Shown here: in pieces, positions 1 to 5,271 of the stretch
Position numbering within the stretch: position 1 is the first letter of the stretch
Layout of the letters: each line of letters begins with the position of its first letter
Assembly (NCBI GenBank): GCA_022823105.1
Contig: JAJDXU010000029.1
Coordinates: forward strand, 1 to 5,309
Direction: 5' to 3'
DNA: 5,309 nt
From: Dehalococcoidia bacterium
GTDB taxonomy: Bacteria; Chloroflexota; Dehalococcoidia; Lucifugimonadales; UBA3495
The notes under the pieces: generated by a model
The model's input: the letters and a program-made list of their open reading frames with translations, nothing else
Databases searched by the model: none
Told to the model about the DNA's origin: nothing
Made by a program: the position numbers and the translations under genes

Positions 1-1370
1 TCGACGGCCAGCAGCGACTGCTGAGCATCTACACGGCCATGGAAAACGCGGTACCGCCCACCATGCTGCCCAACGCTCCCGCGCCGCCGCTGGGACTCCA
101 CGTCAACGTGCTCAACGGCAAATTCCGGTTCCACACGCCGATGATGAACGACCGTCCCCAGTGGATGCCGGTCTGCGACATCATCGAGGACGACGCCAAC
201 AAGCTGGACGCCATGGAGAAGGAACTGCGGCCCAAGCGGACCAACAAGGAATGGCGGCAATGCCTCCGCAACATCCGAACCATCCAGAACATCGCCGACC
301 AGCAGATCATGGTCTCGACCATCGCGCCCGAGGTGAAACTCGAACAGGTGATGGAACTCTTCGCCCGAATGCAGAACAACGGCAGGAAGGTCACCCAGGA
401 CGACATCGAAACCATGTGGGTGTCCCCCAAGTGGCCCGCCGCACGGTCAACAATTCACGACCTGATCGACGAGTGGCAGGACACCCCACTGAGCAAGGTG
501 GTCACCAAATCGAACATCATCCGAGTGGCGAGCATCCTCCTGAACGGCCGCCAGCAGCGCTACGGACTCAGCCGCGCCGACGCCTCGGCTGAACAACTCA
601 AAATGGCGTTCACCGAAGCCGGCGAGTACTTCACCATCATCGGAGCCGCCATGGAGCGGCAGCTCGCCATCAGGAGCAAGAACACCTTCCGCACCGTGGC
701 GCCCATCTCCGTGCTGGCCCGCTACCTTCAACTGAAGGGCGGCGCCTTCCCGACAGCGGAGGACGAGGTCAAGGCCATGGCCTACCTGCTCACCACCACG
801 CTGCGCGGCTACCGAGGCGGCTCGTCGGCCAGCTCCATCAACCAGGAACTGGACGCCCTGAACTCCGAGAACGCCTGGCAGGAACTTCGGAGGATCTCCG
901 ATTCCCGTCACGGACCCAGCCTGACGGAACCGACCCGGTTCGACTACCAGACCAAGGCGCCCAGCACCCACCACATCCTCGTGCAGGCGCTGCGGATGCG
1001 GCCCACATGCAAGGACTGGGTCACGGGCCAACCACTACGCGACATCGACCTCAATGAGCTGGTCGAGCACCACCTCTTCGACCGAAACACGCTCCCAGAC
1101 GCCGACCACTACCACTGCATGGCCAACACGGTGCTCGTCAGCGCCACCACGGCCAAGAGCATCAAGGCCCACCGGTCGCCGGACCAGTACCTGCACAAGA
1201 TCGCAGCGCAGATGCCGGACGTGCTGCGCCAGCAGCAAATCCCCGACGACCAAGCGCTGTGGCAGCCGCAGAACTTCCACAAGCTGGCTACGGCGCGCAC
1301 CGCCATGATCGCCGACGACGCCACCGACTTCATCACGGCCATGCAGCAAGGCAGGAGCGGCGCTTTCTGA
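1..1370 (+). CDS. DUF262 (GmrSD/SspE-like) protein with DUF1524/HNH-like C-terminus, 5'-truncated by window
   Basis: The frame is open from the left edge (first whole codon at 3) and opens with DGQQRLLSIY, the signature of the DUF262 fold of GmrSD type IV restriction enzymes and SspE. The true start is therefore upstream of the window, and ATG 39 is internal. Next come a strand motif ending RPQWMPV (family style: RDPEWIP), then ELFARMQNNG (family style: IFxRxNSGGTxL), a helical middle, and a DUF1524/HNH-like end. The end has EHHLF at 1065-1079, Asn at 1125-1127 and SATTAKSI at 1140-1163. Family members act as NTP-driven, modification-sensing nucleases against phage DNA. The last HNH-type Asn (usual STNRSIG) is Ala here (1152-1154), so the nuclease site may be weakened. 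About 456 residues are visible; complete relatives are about 550-650. DUF262 membership is firm; substrate and activity are inferred. A hairpin follows the TGA by 44 nt. Confidence 0.92.
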   Translation, partial: DGQQRLLSIYTAMENAVPPTMLPNAPAPPLGLHVNVLNGKFRFHTPMMNDRPQWMPVCDIIEDDANKLDAMEKELRPKRTNKEWRQCLRNIRTIQNIADQQIMVSTIAPEVKLEQVMELFARMQNNGRKVTQDDIETMWVSPKWPAARSTIHDLIDEWQDTPLSKVVTKSNIIRVASILLNGRQQRYGLSRADASAEQLKMAFTEAGEYFTIIGAAMERQLAIRSKNTFRTVAPISVLARYLQLKGGAFPTAEDEVKAMAYLLTTTLRGYRGGSSASSINQELDALNSENAWQELRRISDSRHGPSLTEPTRFDYQTKAPSTHHILVQALRMRPTCKDWVTGQPLRDIDLNELVEHHLFDRNTLPDADHYHCMANTVLVSATTAKSIKAHRSPDQYLHKIAAQMPDVLRQQQIPDDQALWQPQNFHKLATARTAMIADDATDFITAMQQGRSGAF

Positions 1371-1414
1371 ACCCAGCGCGATCCTTGCAGCGACGGGCGG
1401 CGTCATGCCGGAAC

Positions 1415-1441
1415 TGCCAGCGCCGGCGTGTGGCGCTGGCA
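1415..1441 (+). terminator. GC-rich hairpin after DUF262 gene, probable terminator
   Basis: TGCCAGCGCC (1415-1424) and GGCGCTGGCA (1432-1441) are perfectly complementary, giving a 10-bp stem with a 7-nt loop, 44 nt after the DUF262 stop. No U tract follows, which is common for terminators of high-GC actinobacteria. A protein operator cannot be excluded. Confidence 0.5.
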
Positions 1442-1781
1442 CTTCCACTCTGCTGACGGCCGTACACGCCCCGAACTCACCTGAAGGGCGCAAGTACCCG
1501 AAAGGCCGCAGAACGCGCCCGGGAGCCGTTTCCGAGCGAAACCCAGTACGCTACGCACGGTTAGCAAAGCAGGAACGGCTGCATGCTCGAAGCGCAGTAA
1601 CCAGCTGGTGTCGCCCGAACTCCGCCATCCCGATGACGAAACCAGCCACCACGGCACAGGTGGCGGCTAGCTGCGCATCTGGCGCCAAATGCCCCGAGTT
1701 TCCGCACTTAGCGACCCGCGACGGTCGGCGCCACCGCGTCAGGCCTGCCCTAACAACAACCGAATTCAAACACCTCTGCAC

Positions 1782-1788
1782 AAAGGAG
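1782..1788 (+). promoter_or_regulatory. Ribosome binding site fixing the GTG start at 1798
   Basis: AAAGGAG lies 9 nt before GTG 1798. It supports a start in a frame different from the one used after position 1881, which is the main evidence that the following gene is frameshifted rather than starting at the internal ATG 1920. Confidence 0.65.
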
Positions 1789-1797
1789 AAGATAATT

Positions 1798-2501
1798 GTG
1801 TCCTCACAACCCAACGGATTCACTCACCACGCCGTCGAAGCAACCAAACACCTCTGGATGGTGCCCTACACCATCATGGGGACACCGGCCCCGACGAAGC
1901 CTTCGCCGAGTCCATCATCATGGACGCAGACCACGCCCGTAGGAACTACGACAACGAATCCTTTTGGTACTTCAACGTCGGCACCGTAGCCTACGCTCAC
2001 ATCGCGGCCAACGCCATCATCCACACTCTGGCCAACCACGACAACACCGACGAGGTCGGAGAGCTCAACGCCGAACTGATCGATGAAGCACTTGACGAAG
2101 CCAACCACCGCGTGATTGCCGCGGCCGCCCACTGGTCCAAGGGAGCCGACTTCCACTTCCGGCTCGGAGACGTCGTGCACGACGCTTCAACCGTGAACGA
2201 CCACCCTTCCGGCTTCGATTGCACCCGCAACATCAGCGAGAGCGTCTCCTGGTTCCACTGCGCCGACGGCGATTGTGACCAGCAGGCTCCCTGCCTCAAC
2301 TGCCCCGCTGTCCGAAGACTCGGCACTCTCGTATGCCGCACCGACCTGGACAAGACCATCGACACCATCCTCAGGCTGTCCACCGACGAAAGGCACGAAC
2401 CCGACTTGGAGCAACTGGGGCCGCTACCAGCCCCTGAAGGTCCCGCCGCTCACTGTCTCAAGGCCATCCGACACCTGGCCGAAATGGCCCACGGTCTCTA
2501 A
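1798..2501 (+). CDS. Cys-rich unknown protein, first domain; frame shifts at a GGGG run (1878-1881)
   Basis: Function is not recognised. Behind AAAGGAG, GTG 1798 opens a frame with GC-rich third positions, reading SSQPNGFTHHAVEATKHLW and on to YTIMG. That frame decays into Thr/Pro/Ser-rich sequence after 1881, while the -1 frame takes over cleanly with DTGPDEAFAES. Five Gs instead of four would join them into a 234-residue product ending at TAA 2499-2501. Without the repair, the second frame would have to start at ATG 1920, which has no ribosome binding site. Restored residues 64-72 read VAYAHIAAN. Four cysteines follow at about 142, 155, 166 and 169 (C-x12-C-x10-C-x2-C), ending in PCLNCP, a possible zinc knuckle; Cys160 and Cys180 are extra. 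Coding continues in frame past the stop into a second, similar domain. It may be a pseudogene, a sequencing error or a recoded gene. Confidence 0.72.
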
Positions 2502-2576
2502 GTCGGCTCCATCAACCGCCGCGGCGTCTCCTACGAGGCCCTGGCAGCCAACTACGCCATCGGAAAACTCCGCCAC

Positions 2577-2906
2577 GTGGGACACTACGTCGACATGGAT
2601 GTCGACAACGACGACATCGGGGCCGAGGCCGACCGCATCGCGGCAGGCATTCTATCCGGCGAACTGATTGACGAGGACCAAGTCTTTGCTCCGCCCGACG
2701 CGTACGACGAGTGCGTCATCAAGCGGGAACTCACCACCGGCAAGACGACCTACGACTGCGCACCACCCGACGCGCCGGAAGACTGGGACGTCAACGACCT
2801 CGGACACGACCTCCCCTGCCGGCTGTGCCCCATGAAGGCATCGGCGCCCGAGACCGCCATGGACCGGATGATCCGGCAACTGGCCGAGCTGCCGCAAAAC
2901 GCGTAG
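2577..2906 (+). CDS. Cys-rich unknown protein, second domain; coding signal extends upstream to the TAA at 2499-2501
   Basis: Function is not recognised. GTG 2577 is the first conventional start in this frame but has no ribosome binding site. The 25 codons before it (2502-2576) are almost all C- or G-ending and encode GVSYEALAANYAIG, which lines up with VAYAHIAAN of the preceding domain. The true coding unit therefore reaches back to the TAA and probably through it. The domain is acidic, with cysteines spaced C-x14-C-x19-C-x2-C and ending in PCRLCP (2814-2831), matching PCLNCP (2289-2306) upstream, followed by a terminal amphipathic helix (about MDRMIRQLAEL). The simplest reading is the C-terminal half of one roughly 369-residue tandem-domain protein interrupted by a nonsense codon. 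A separately initiated small protein, or stop-codon readthrough, is possible. TAG ends it 91 nt before the next gene. Confidence 0.68.
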   Translation: MGHYVDMDVDNDDIGAEADRIAAGILSGELIDEDQVFAPPDAYDECVIKRELTTGKTTYDCAPPDAPEDWDVNDLGHDLPCRLCPMKASAPETAMDRMIRQLAELPQNA

Positions 2907-2984
2907 GCCGTCGAACTATCCACGCTGCGCACGTCCATGAACTCGGCAAGGTCAACGAACAAACTACATCTGGCAAACGCCAAC

Positions 2985-2990
2985 AAGGAG
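2985..2990 (+). promoter_or_regulatory. Ribosome binding site selecting TTG 2998
   Basis: AAGGAG lies 7 nt upstream of TTG 2998. It resembles the AAAGGAG leader of the gene at 1798 and decides for this rare start over the downstream ATG 3040, which has only a weak purine stretch before it. Confidence 0.65.
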
Positions 2991-2997
2991 AAATTCA

Positions 2998-3435
2998 TTG
3001 AGCACAGCCACGATTACGACAACCACCGAAAAGAATGAGATGCACAATCACCGGACGGCCGACCTTTCCGAGGTCCTCGGCCACAGCGTATGTGACGCCA
3101 GCCACGGTATCGAAGCAGTACGCGCCATGGCCTGCGCACTGGCCGACGCCATTCCCGACGACCCCGAGGACAAGCCCGATCCCGACATGGTCCGTGAACT
3201 CTCGGGCCACGTGCTCCACGTCTGGCGCGAGGTCAAGATGCTGACTGTCAATCGCGAACCAGTGGCGGAACCGTTCATGGAGCAGATCGACCTCGAGGTC
3301 ATGGCCCTCACCCTGGACGCCGACGATCCTGAGAGGCTCGAGAAGACCGCCGCGTCCGCCGTTGCAGCAGCTGGCAAGCTGCTCTCATTCCACGGACAGG
3401 CGCTCGTGGACAGCCTACCGGCCACAACCGCGTAA
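2998..3435 (+). CDS. Small acidic helical protein of unknown function
   Basis: I do not recognise this 145-residue product. TTG 2998 is chosen because of the well-spaced AAGGAG. The N-terminus is a Thr-rich, probably flexible tail (residues 2-10). Residues about 23-52 look helical, residues 53-63 are an acidic Pro/Asp turn (PDDPEDKPDPD), and residues 64-84 and 93-140 are again predicted-helix-like with regular hydrophobic spacing. There is no signal peptide, membrane segment or catalytic motif; the two cysteines (32 and 46) are not in a knuckle arrangement. It sits 91 nt after the Cys-rich gene, on the same strand and with a similar leader, so the two may share a transcript that ends at the 3499-3528 hairpin. 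The overall look is of a small binding or adaptor protein of a mobile element, which is inference. Confidence 0.85.
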   Translation: MSTATITTTTEKNEMHNHRTADLSEVLGHSVCDASHGIEAVRAMACALADAIPDDPEDKPDPDMVRELSGHVLHVWREVKMLTVNREPVAEPFMEQIDLEVMALTLDADDPERLEKTAASAVAAAGKLLSFHGQALVDSLPATTA

Positions 3436-3498
3436 CTCCGCCACATCGGGCGAAGTACCGGACCAACCCACCAACCAGCACACGTTGACCTTGCCGCA

Positions 3499-3528
3499 GA
3501 AGCCGCCGCCAAGCAGAGCGGCGGCTTC
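3499..3528 (+). terminator. Perfect 11-bp hairpin, probable terminator
   Basis: GAAGCCGCCGC (3499-3509) pairs perfectly with GCGGCGGCTTC (3518-3528) across an 8-nt loop, 63 nt after the stop of the 145-residue gene. No U tract follows. This fits a U-less actinobacterial terminator at the end of the 1798-3435 gene group, though the stem is symmetric and could act on either strand. Confidence 0.55.
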
Positions 3529-3617
3529 AACCAGTACCAATCAGATTAGTAACAGGCGGCAAACGGCAGCCAGCAGCATTCCAGGCTCGGCGTCGAAAGT
3601 GGTGACACTCTGCGGTA

Positions 3618-3643
3618 GTGCGGGTCCGTCCGCCTCCGGCACA
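3618..3643 (+). other. tRNA-Leu 3'-end-like fragment, possible att remnant
   Basis: GTGCGGGT, then CCGTC, then CGCCTCCGGCACA resembles the T-arm and acceptor end of actinobacterial tRNA-Leu genes (about GTGCGGG, TTCGAGT, CCCGCCTCCGGCA). Three bases are missing and the T-loop consensus TTCGA is destroyed. There is no upstream anticodon arm, so it is not a functional tRNA. Integrases often leave such 3' ends as attachment sites. Chance similarity is possible, and the comparison is from memory. Confidence 0.3.
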
Positions 3644-3886
3644 ATGCAACCAACGCCGCCGCTGGTCGCCACCGATGAAGGAGCGGCCGGCTTCGTCTCT
3701 GAATCTACATACCCAAAATTTCCACGCTAAGGGCCTGGAAAGCCATATACGACTGCGAACTGCAAATGCCATATGTCGGAAACAGCACACGGGCACCAAA
3801 GACGCCGCGAAATGACCCCTGAAGAATATTTTCCCTGCCAAACCCAAGAACTGGCCTCACAGCCGCCCTGACGCCGAAATTCGCCC

Positions 3887-3910
3887 GGCTGTTGCAACTG
3901 TCGCACAGCC
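3887..3910. other. Hairpin in intergenic region
   Basis: GGCTGT (3887-3892) pairs with ACAGCC (3905-3910), and an inner GC/GC pair continues the stem past a bulged T. It is not followed by U residues. Its role is unknown; it lies about 88 nt upstream of the 3998 gene and could be part of its control region. Confidence 0.35.
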
Positions 3911-3932
3911 TGTGGCAGTCAGATCTTGGTGG

Positions 3933-3961
3933 TTCGTGCCGGTAACCGTCACCGATAGATT
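3933..3961 (+). promoter_or_regulatory. Weak promoter candidate for the gene at 3998
   Basis: TTCGTG (3933-3938) and TAGATT (3956-3961) are separated by 17 nt and resemble -35 and -10 elements, the latter matching TATAAT at four positions. It is placed sensibly ahead of the 3998 gene, but the match is modest. Confidence 0.3.
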
Positions 3962-3964
3962 TCC

Positions 3965-3979
3965 GCCGCGCTTCGCGGC
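3965..3979 (+). other. Tight GC hairpin in the leader of the 3998 gene
   Basis: GCCGCG (3965-3970), loop CTT, and CGCGGC (3974-3979) form a perfect 6-bp stem 18 nt upstream of TTG 3998. It could modulate initiation or be a residual terminator; there is no direct evidence for either. Confidence 0.4.
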
Positions 3980-3997
3980 CGCCACCCGCGAACTCTG

Positions 3998-4588
3998 TTG
4001 ACCAACGAGGAGATCATCAAAACCATGGCCGGCTACAACCACCGCCGCGGCATGAGCAACAACGCCGTTGAGGCCTACCGCAACAACCAGAAGCCCATCA
4101 GCCGGTTCACCGCCCAGGACCTCCGCGACGCCGACATCAACATCTCCCTGGGCTTTGCCAGGTGGTTGGCCAGGAAGAAGCACTGGCGATACGTGGCACG
4201 GCACCATTCGTCGAAGTTCTACAAATTCGTTCGTTTCTACGACCTCGCGCACCTGCGCGAGAGCATCGAAGACCTGGGTACCGACCAGATGGCCGAACTC
4301 CACCAGCATTACCGCCGGCACCTCGCCGCGAAGCGACGACAGGCACAGAAGGGGCTCACCCCAGTGGAAGGCGAATATGCCCAGCACGTAGTGGCATGGG
4401 TTCCCTTCGAAGGAGAACTGGACGGCAAGGGCTGGATCCACCTGCCGGACGGCACCAAGAAGAAGGCCCACACCAAGTGGATCAGATTCCGAAAGGTCAA
4501 CCGCAAACCCAGCACCAGCAAGGGGCGGCGCAAGAAGAAGCGCAACGCCGCCCGAGACCGACCGTCAACCAGCGCAGCCAGCCCGTGA
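3998..4588 (+). CDS. Unknown protein with conserved-looking RGMSxNAVEAY N-terminus and very basic tail
   Basis: Function is not recognised. From TTG 3998 it is 196 residues beginning MTNEEIIKT. These codons are strongly C/G-ending and read like a natural N-terminus, so I keep this start. The alternative is ATG 4025 (187 residues), with GAGGAG at 4007-4012 spaced 12 nt away; TTG itself has no ribosome binding site. Residues about 17-45 carry RRGMSNNAVEAYRNNQKPIS. Residues about 55-75 hold a basic aromatic stretch (FARWLARKKHWRYVARHH), followed by a helical segment to about residue 113 and a strand-rich part (HVVAWVPFEGEL, WIHLPDG). The last 45 residues are dense in Lys/Arg (GRRKKKRNAARDR), suggesting nucleic-acid binding. 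There are no catalytic motifs, cysteines or membrane segments. It is flanked by two gene-free regions of about 560 nt, so it is probably transcribed alone. A mobile-element protein is likely by context only. Confidence 0.83.
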   Translation: MTNEEIIKTMAGYNHRRGMSNNAVEAYRNNQKPISRFTAQDLRDADINISLGFARWLARKKHWRYVARHHSSKFYKFVRFYDLAHLRESIEDLGTDQMAELHQHYRRHLAAKRRQAQKGLTPVEGEYAQHVVAWVPFEGELDGKGWIHLPDGTKKKAHTKWIRFRKVNRKPSTSKGRRKKKRNAARDRPSTSAASP

Positions 4589-4716
4589 GACGGTCGCCGC
4601 GCCAAAATTCAATCTTGCCGAACGGCCGCGAGGTACCCGGCGCCATCACGGCGACATTCGTACCCACGAGACAGCTCTGCAATGCGCCGACGGATTTCGG
4701 AGCACGCTGGCGCTCG
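4589..4716. other. Short spacer after the 3998 gene
   Basis: There is no gene here. GACGGTC (4589-4595) can pair with GACCGTC (4560-4566) at the end of the coding sequence, a 7-bp stem with a 22-nt loop that straddles the stop codon and is only a weak terminator candidate. Palindromes GGTACC and GGCGCC follow at about 4632-4643. Confidence 0.4.
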
Positions 4717-4725
4717 TGCTACAAT
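4696..4725 (+). promoter_or_regulatory. Extended -10 promoter for the candidate RNA
   Basis: TG-C-TACAAT (4717-4725) is a good extended -10 element (TACAAT differs from TATAAT by one base). A poor -35 candidate, TTCGGA, lies at 4696-4701 with an 18-nt spacer. Transcription would start at about 4731-4733. No coding sequence starts soon after, which fits an RNA gene or a very long leader. Confidence 0.5.
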
Positions 4726-4731
4726 GTTCAC

Positions 4732-5105
4732 AGGACAAAGGCCGAGAGCCGTAAGAGCCTGACCACGGGAACAAGGTGGTTGTACCCACCCGCAGCCCAT
4801 TTATCAGTGGCCAAAACCGGCCGAACCAGCCCGAGTCCCACCGGTCAATGCGCAGACGACCACAGGACGCCGCCTGTAAACGGCACGGTTAGCTCTCCGA
4901 AAAAGAGCAAGCGCCTGCCCACGGGCAGGTTAGGGAGATTACGCGTAACTCTTCCTTCCGCGAACGGCCGCGATGAAGCCGGCCCGAGGCGGCAAGCACG
5001 AAGCGAGCGACGTTTCCCAGGAACCGAAGACTGGCGGCGGGATGATTTCCCGCCAAGTTATCGGCTTCGGCAGCAGAGGCCCAGCGCAAAGAGACTGCGC
5101 TTTTT
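4732..5105 (+). ncRNA. Candidate structured RNA of about 370 nt
   Basis: The stretch is bounded by an extended -10 promoter and a U-tract terminator and has no convincing coding sequence. Visible stems in order: ACCAC/GTGGT (4762-4766, 4776-4780); ACAGG/CCTGT (4862-4866, 4873-4877); GCTCT/AGAGC (4892-4896, 4904-4908); CCTGCC-CACG-GGCAGG (4914-4929); a 10-bp stem with a CGCG loop and one bulged C (4932-4956); and a nested pair CCGAAG/CTTCGG (5024-5029, 5065-5070) around GGCGGG/CCCGCC (5036-5041, 5049-5054). I compared it by eye with RNase P RNA, tmRNA, SRP RNA, T-box and TPP consensus elements and found no convincing match. It could be a stand-alone RNA or the attenuated leader of the 39-residue gene at 5152. 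Ends are inferred. Confidence 0.45.
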
Positions 5106-5110
5106 GGGCC
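5078..5110 (+). terminator. Intrinsic terminator with U tract, nested in an outer stem
   Basis: AGCGCA (5083-5088), loop AAGAGAC, and TGCGCT (5096-5101) are followed by TTTT (5102-5105): a textbook intrinsic terminator and the only one with a U tract in the window. Flanking GGCCC (5078-5082) and GGGCC (5106-5110) can pair outside it, giving a longer alternative hairpin. It ends the candidate RNA 46 nt before the mini zinc-finger gene and could act as an attenuator for it. Confidence 0.6.
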
Positions 5111-5151
5111 ACTTCGTCTTGTCCGTCGACCAACAAACGAGGAAACCCGCC

Positions 5152-5271
5152 ATGCCATCAGTTGTCGACAAGCCCCGCATCCAATGCCGTTACCGCGACG
5201 GCCAGAACCGGCAGTGTCCTCTGGACGCCCTCGAAAACGCAGAGTACTGCAAGTTCCACCTGCCAGAGTAG
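5152..5271 (+). CDS. 39-residue mini zinc-finger protein, C-x9-C-x10-C-x2-H
   Basis: ATG 5152 has GAGGA at 5139-5143, 8 nt upstream, and ends at TAG 5269-5271. After a short leader (MPSVVDKPRIQ) the protein is essentially one motif: C12, C22, C33 and H36, with spacing C-x9-C-x10-C-x2-H and the ending EYCKFH. This pattern is shared by short bacterial and phage zinc-knuckle proteins (CKxxTKxGxxC...YCxxH style, as in DUF5763-like families) and by the plant WRC motif. It most likely binds one zinc ion and perhaps nucleic acid or a protein partner. The same frame is open far upstream, but that part reads as composition noise; the ribosome binding site and terminator position favour ATG 5152. No second domain is present. 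The zinc-site call is well supported by spacing; the cellular role is unknown. Its position just after the candidate RNA suggests shared control. Confidence 0.7.
   Translation: MPSVVDKPRIQCRYRDGQNRQCPLDALENAEYCKFHLPE

Larger units (their letters stand above)
1371..1797. other. Intergenic region between DUF262 gene and Cys-rich gene
   Basis: This 427-nt stretch has no convincing gene. The open frame running through it from about 1405 encodes a composition-driven Arg/Pro/Thr/Ala-rich string without a plausible start. Visible elements are a strong hairpin at 1415-1441, a small inverted repeat GTTTC-cgagc-GAAAC at 1528-1542 just upstream of a weak -10-like TACGCT (1547-1552), and the ribosome binding site of the next gene at 1782-1788. 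I see no clear -35 element, tRNA or repeat array. Confidence 0.6.
3436..3997. other. Non-coding region with hairpins and a tRNA-like fragment
   Basis: This 562-nt stretch has no supported gene. Open frames on both strands here lack ribosome binding sites and read as composition noise. It contains the terminator-like hairpin at 3499-3528, a tRNA 3'-end-like segment at 3618-3643, an AT-richer patch at about 3700-3840 that includes two GCCATAT copies, a hairpin at 3887-3910 (GGCTGT/ACAGCC), a weak promoter candidate at 3933-3961, and a tight hairpin at 3965-3979 just upstream of the next gene. Confidence 0.6.

Noticed and set aside
1767..1856. Twelve-base direct repeat CAAACACCTCTG at 1767-1778 and 1845-1856
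   Set aside because: A repeat of this length is expected about once by chance in a window of this size, and one copy lies inside the coding start of the Cys-rich gene.
1405..1989. Long open frame across the 1371-1797 intergenic region
   Set aside because: Its upstream part is an Arg/Pro/Thr-rich composition artefact with no ribosome binding site; only the portion from GTG 1798 to about 1881 looks coding.
3527..3847. Minus-strand open frame across the intergenic region
   Set aside because: It has no ribosome binding site, reads through the tRNA-like segment, and its sequence is Arg/Trp/Cys-rich in the manner of antisense GC-rich noise.
4768..4795. T-box-like string (AACAAGGTGGT...ACC) suggesting a T-box riboswitch
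   Set aside because: It lacks the ACCGCG part of the T-box consensus, lies only about 40 nt from the inferred transcript start, so there is no room for the specifier stem, and has no terminator directly after it or aminoacyl-tRNA gene downstream.
4619..4973. Shared 13-base string CGAACGGCCGCGA near 4619 and near 4961
   Set aside because: GC-rich and barely above chance; no flanking similarity to indicate a real repeat.
4162..5151. Open frame continuing upstream of the 39-residue gene
   Set aside because: It overlaps the better-supported 3998-4588 gene in another frame, then crosses the promoter, hairpins and terminator; the encoded sequence is Arg/Pro/Ser-rich noise.
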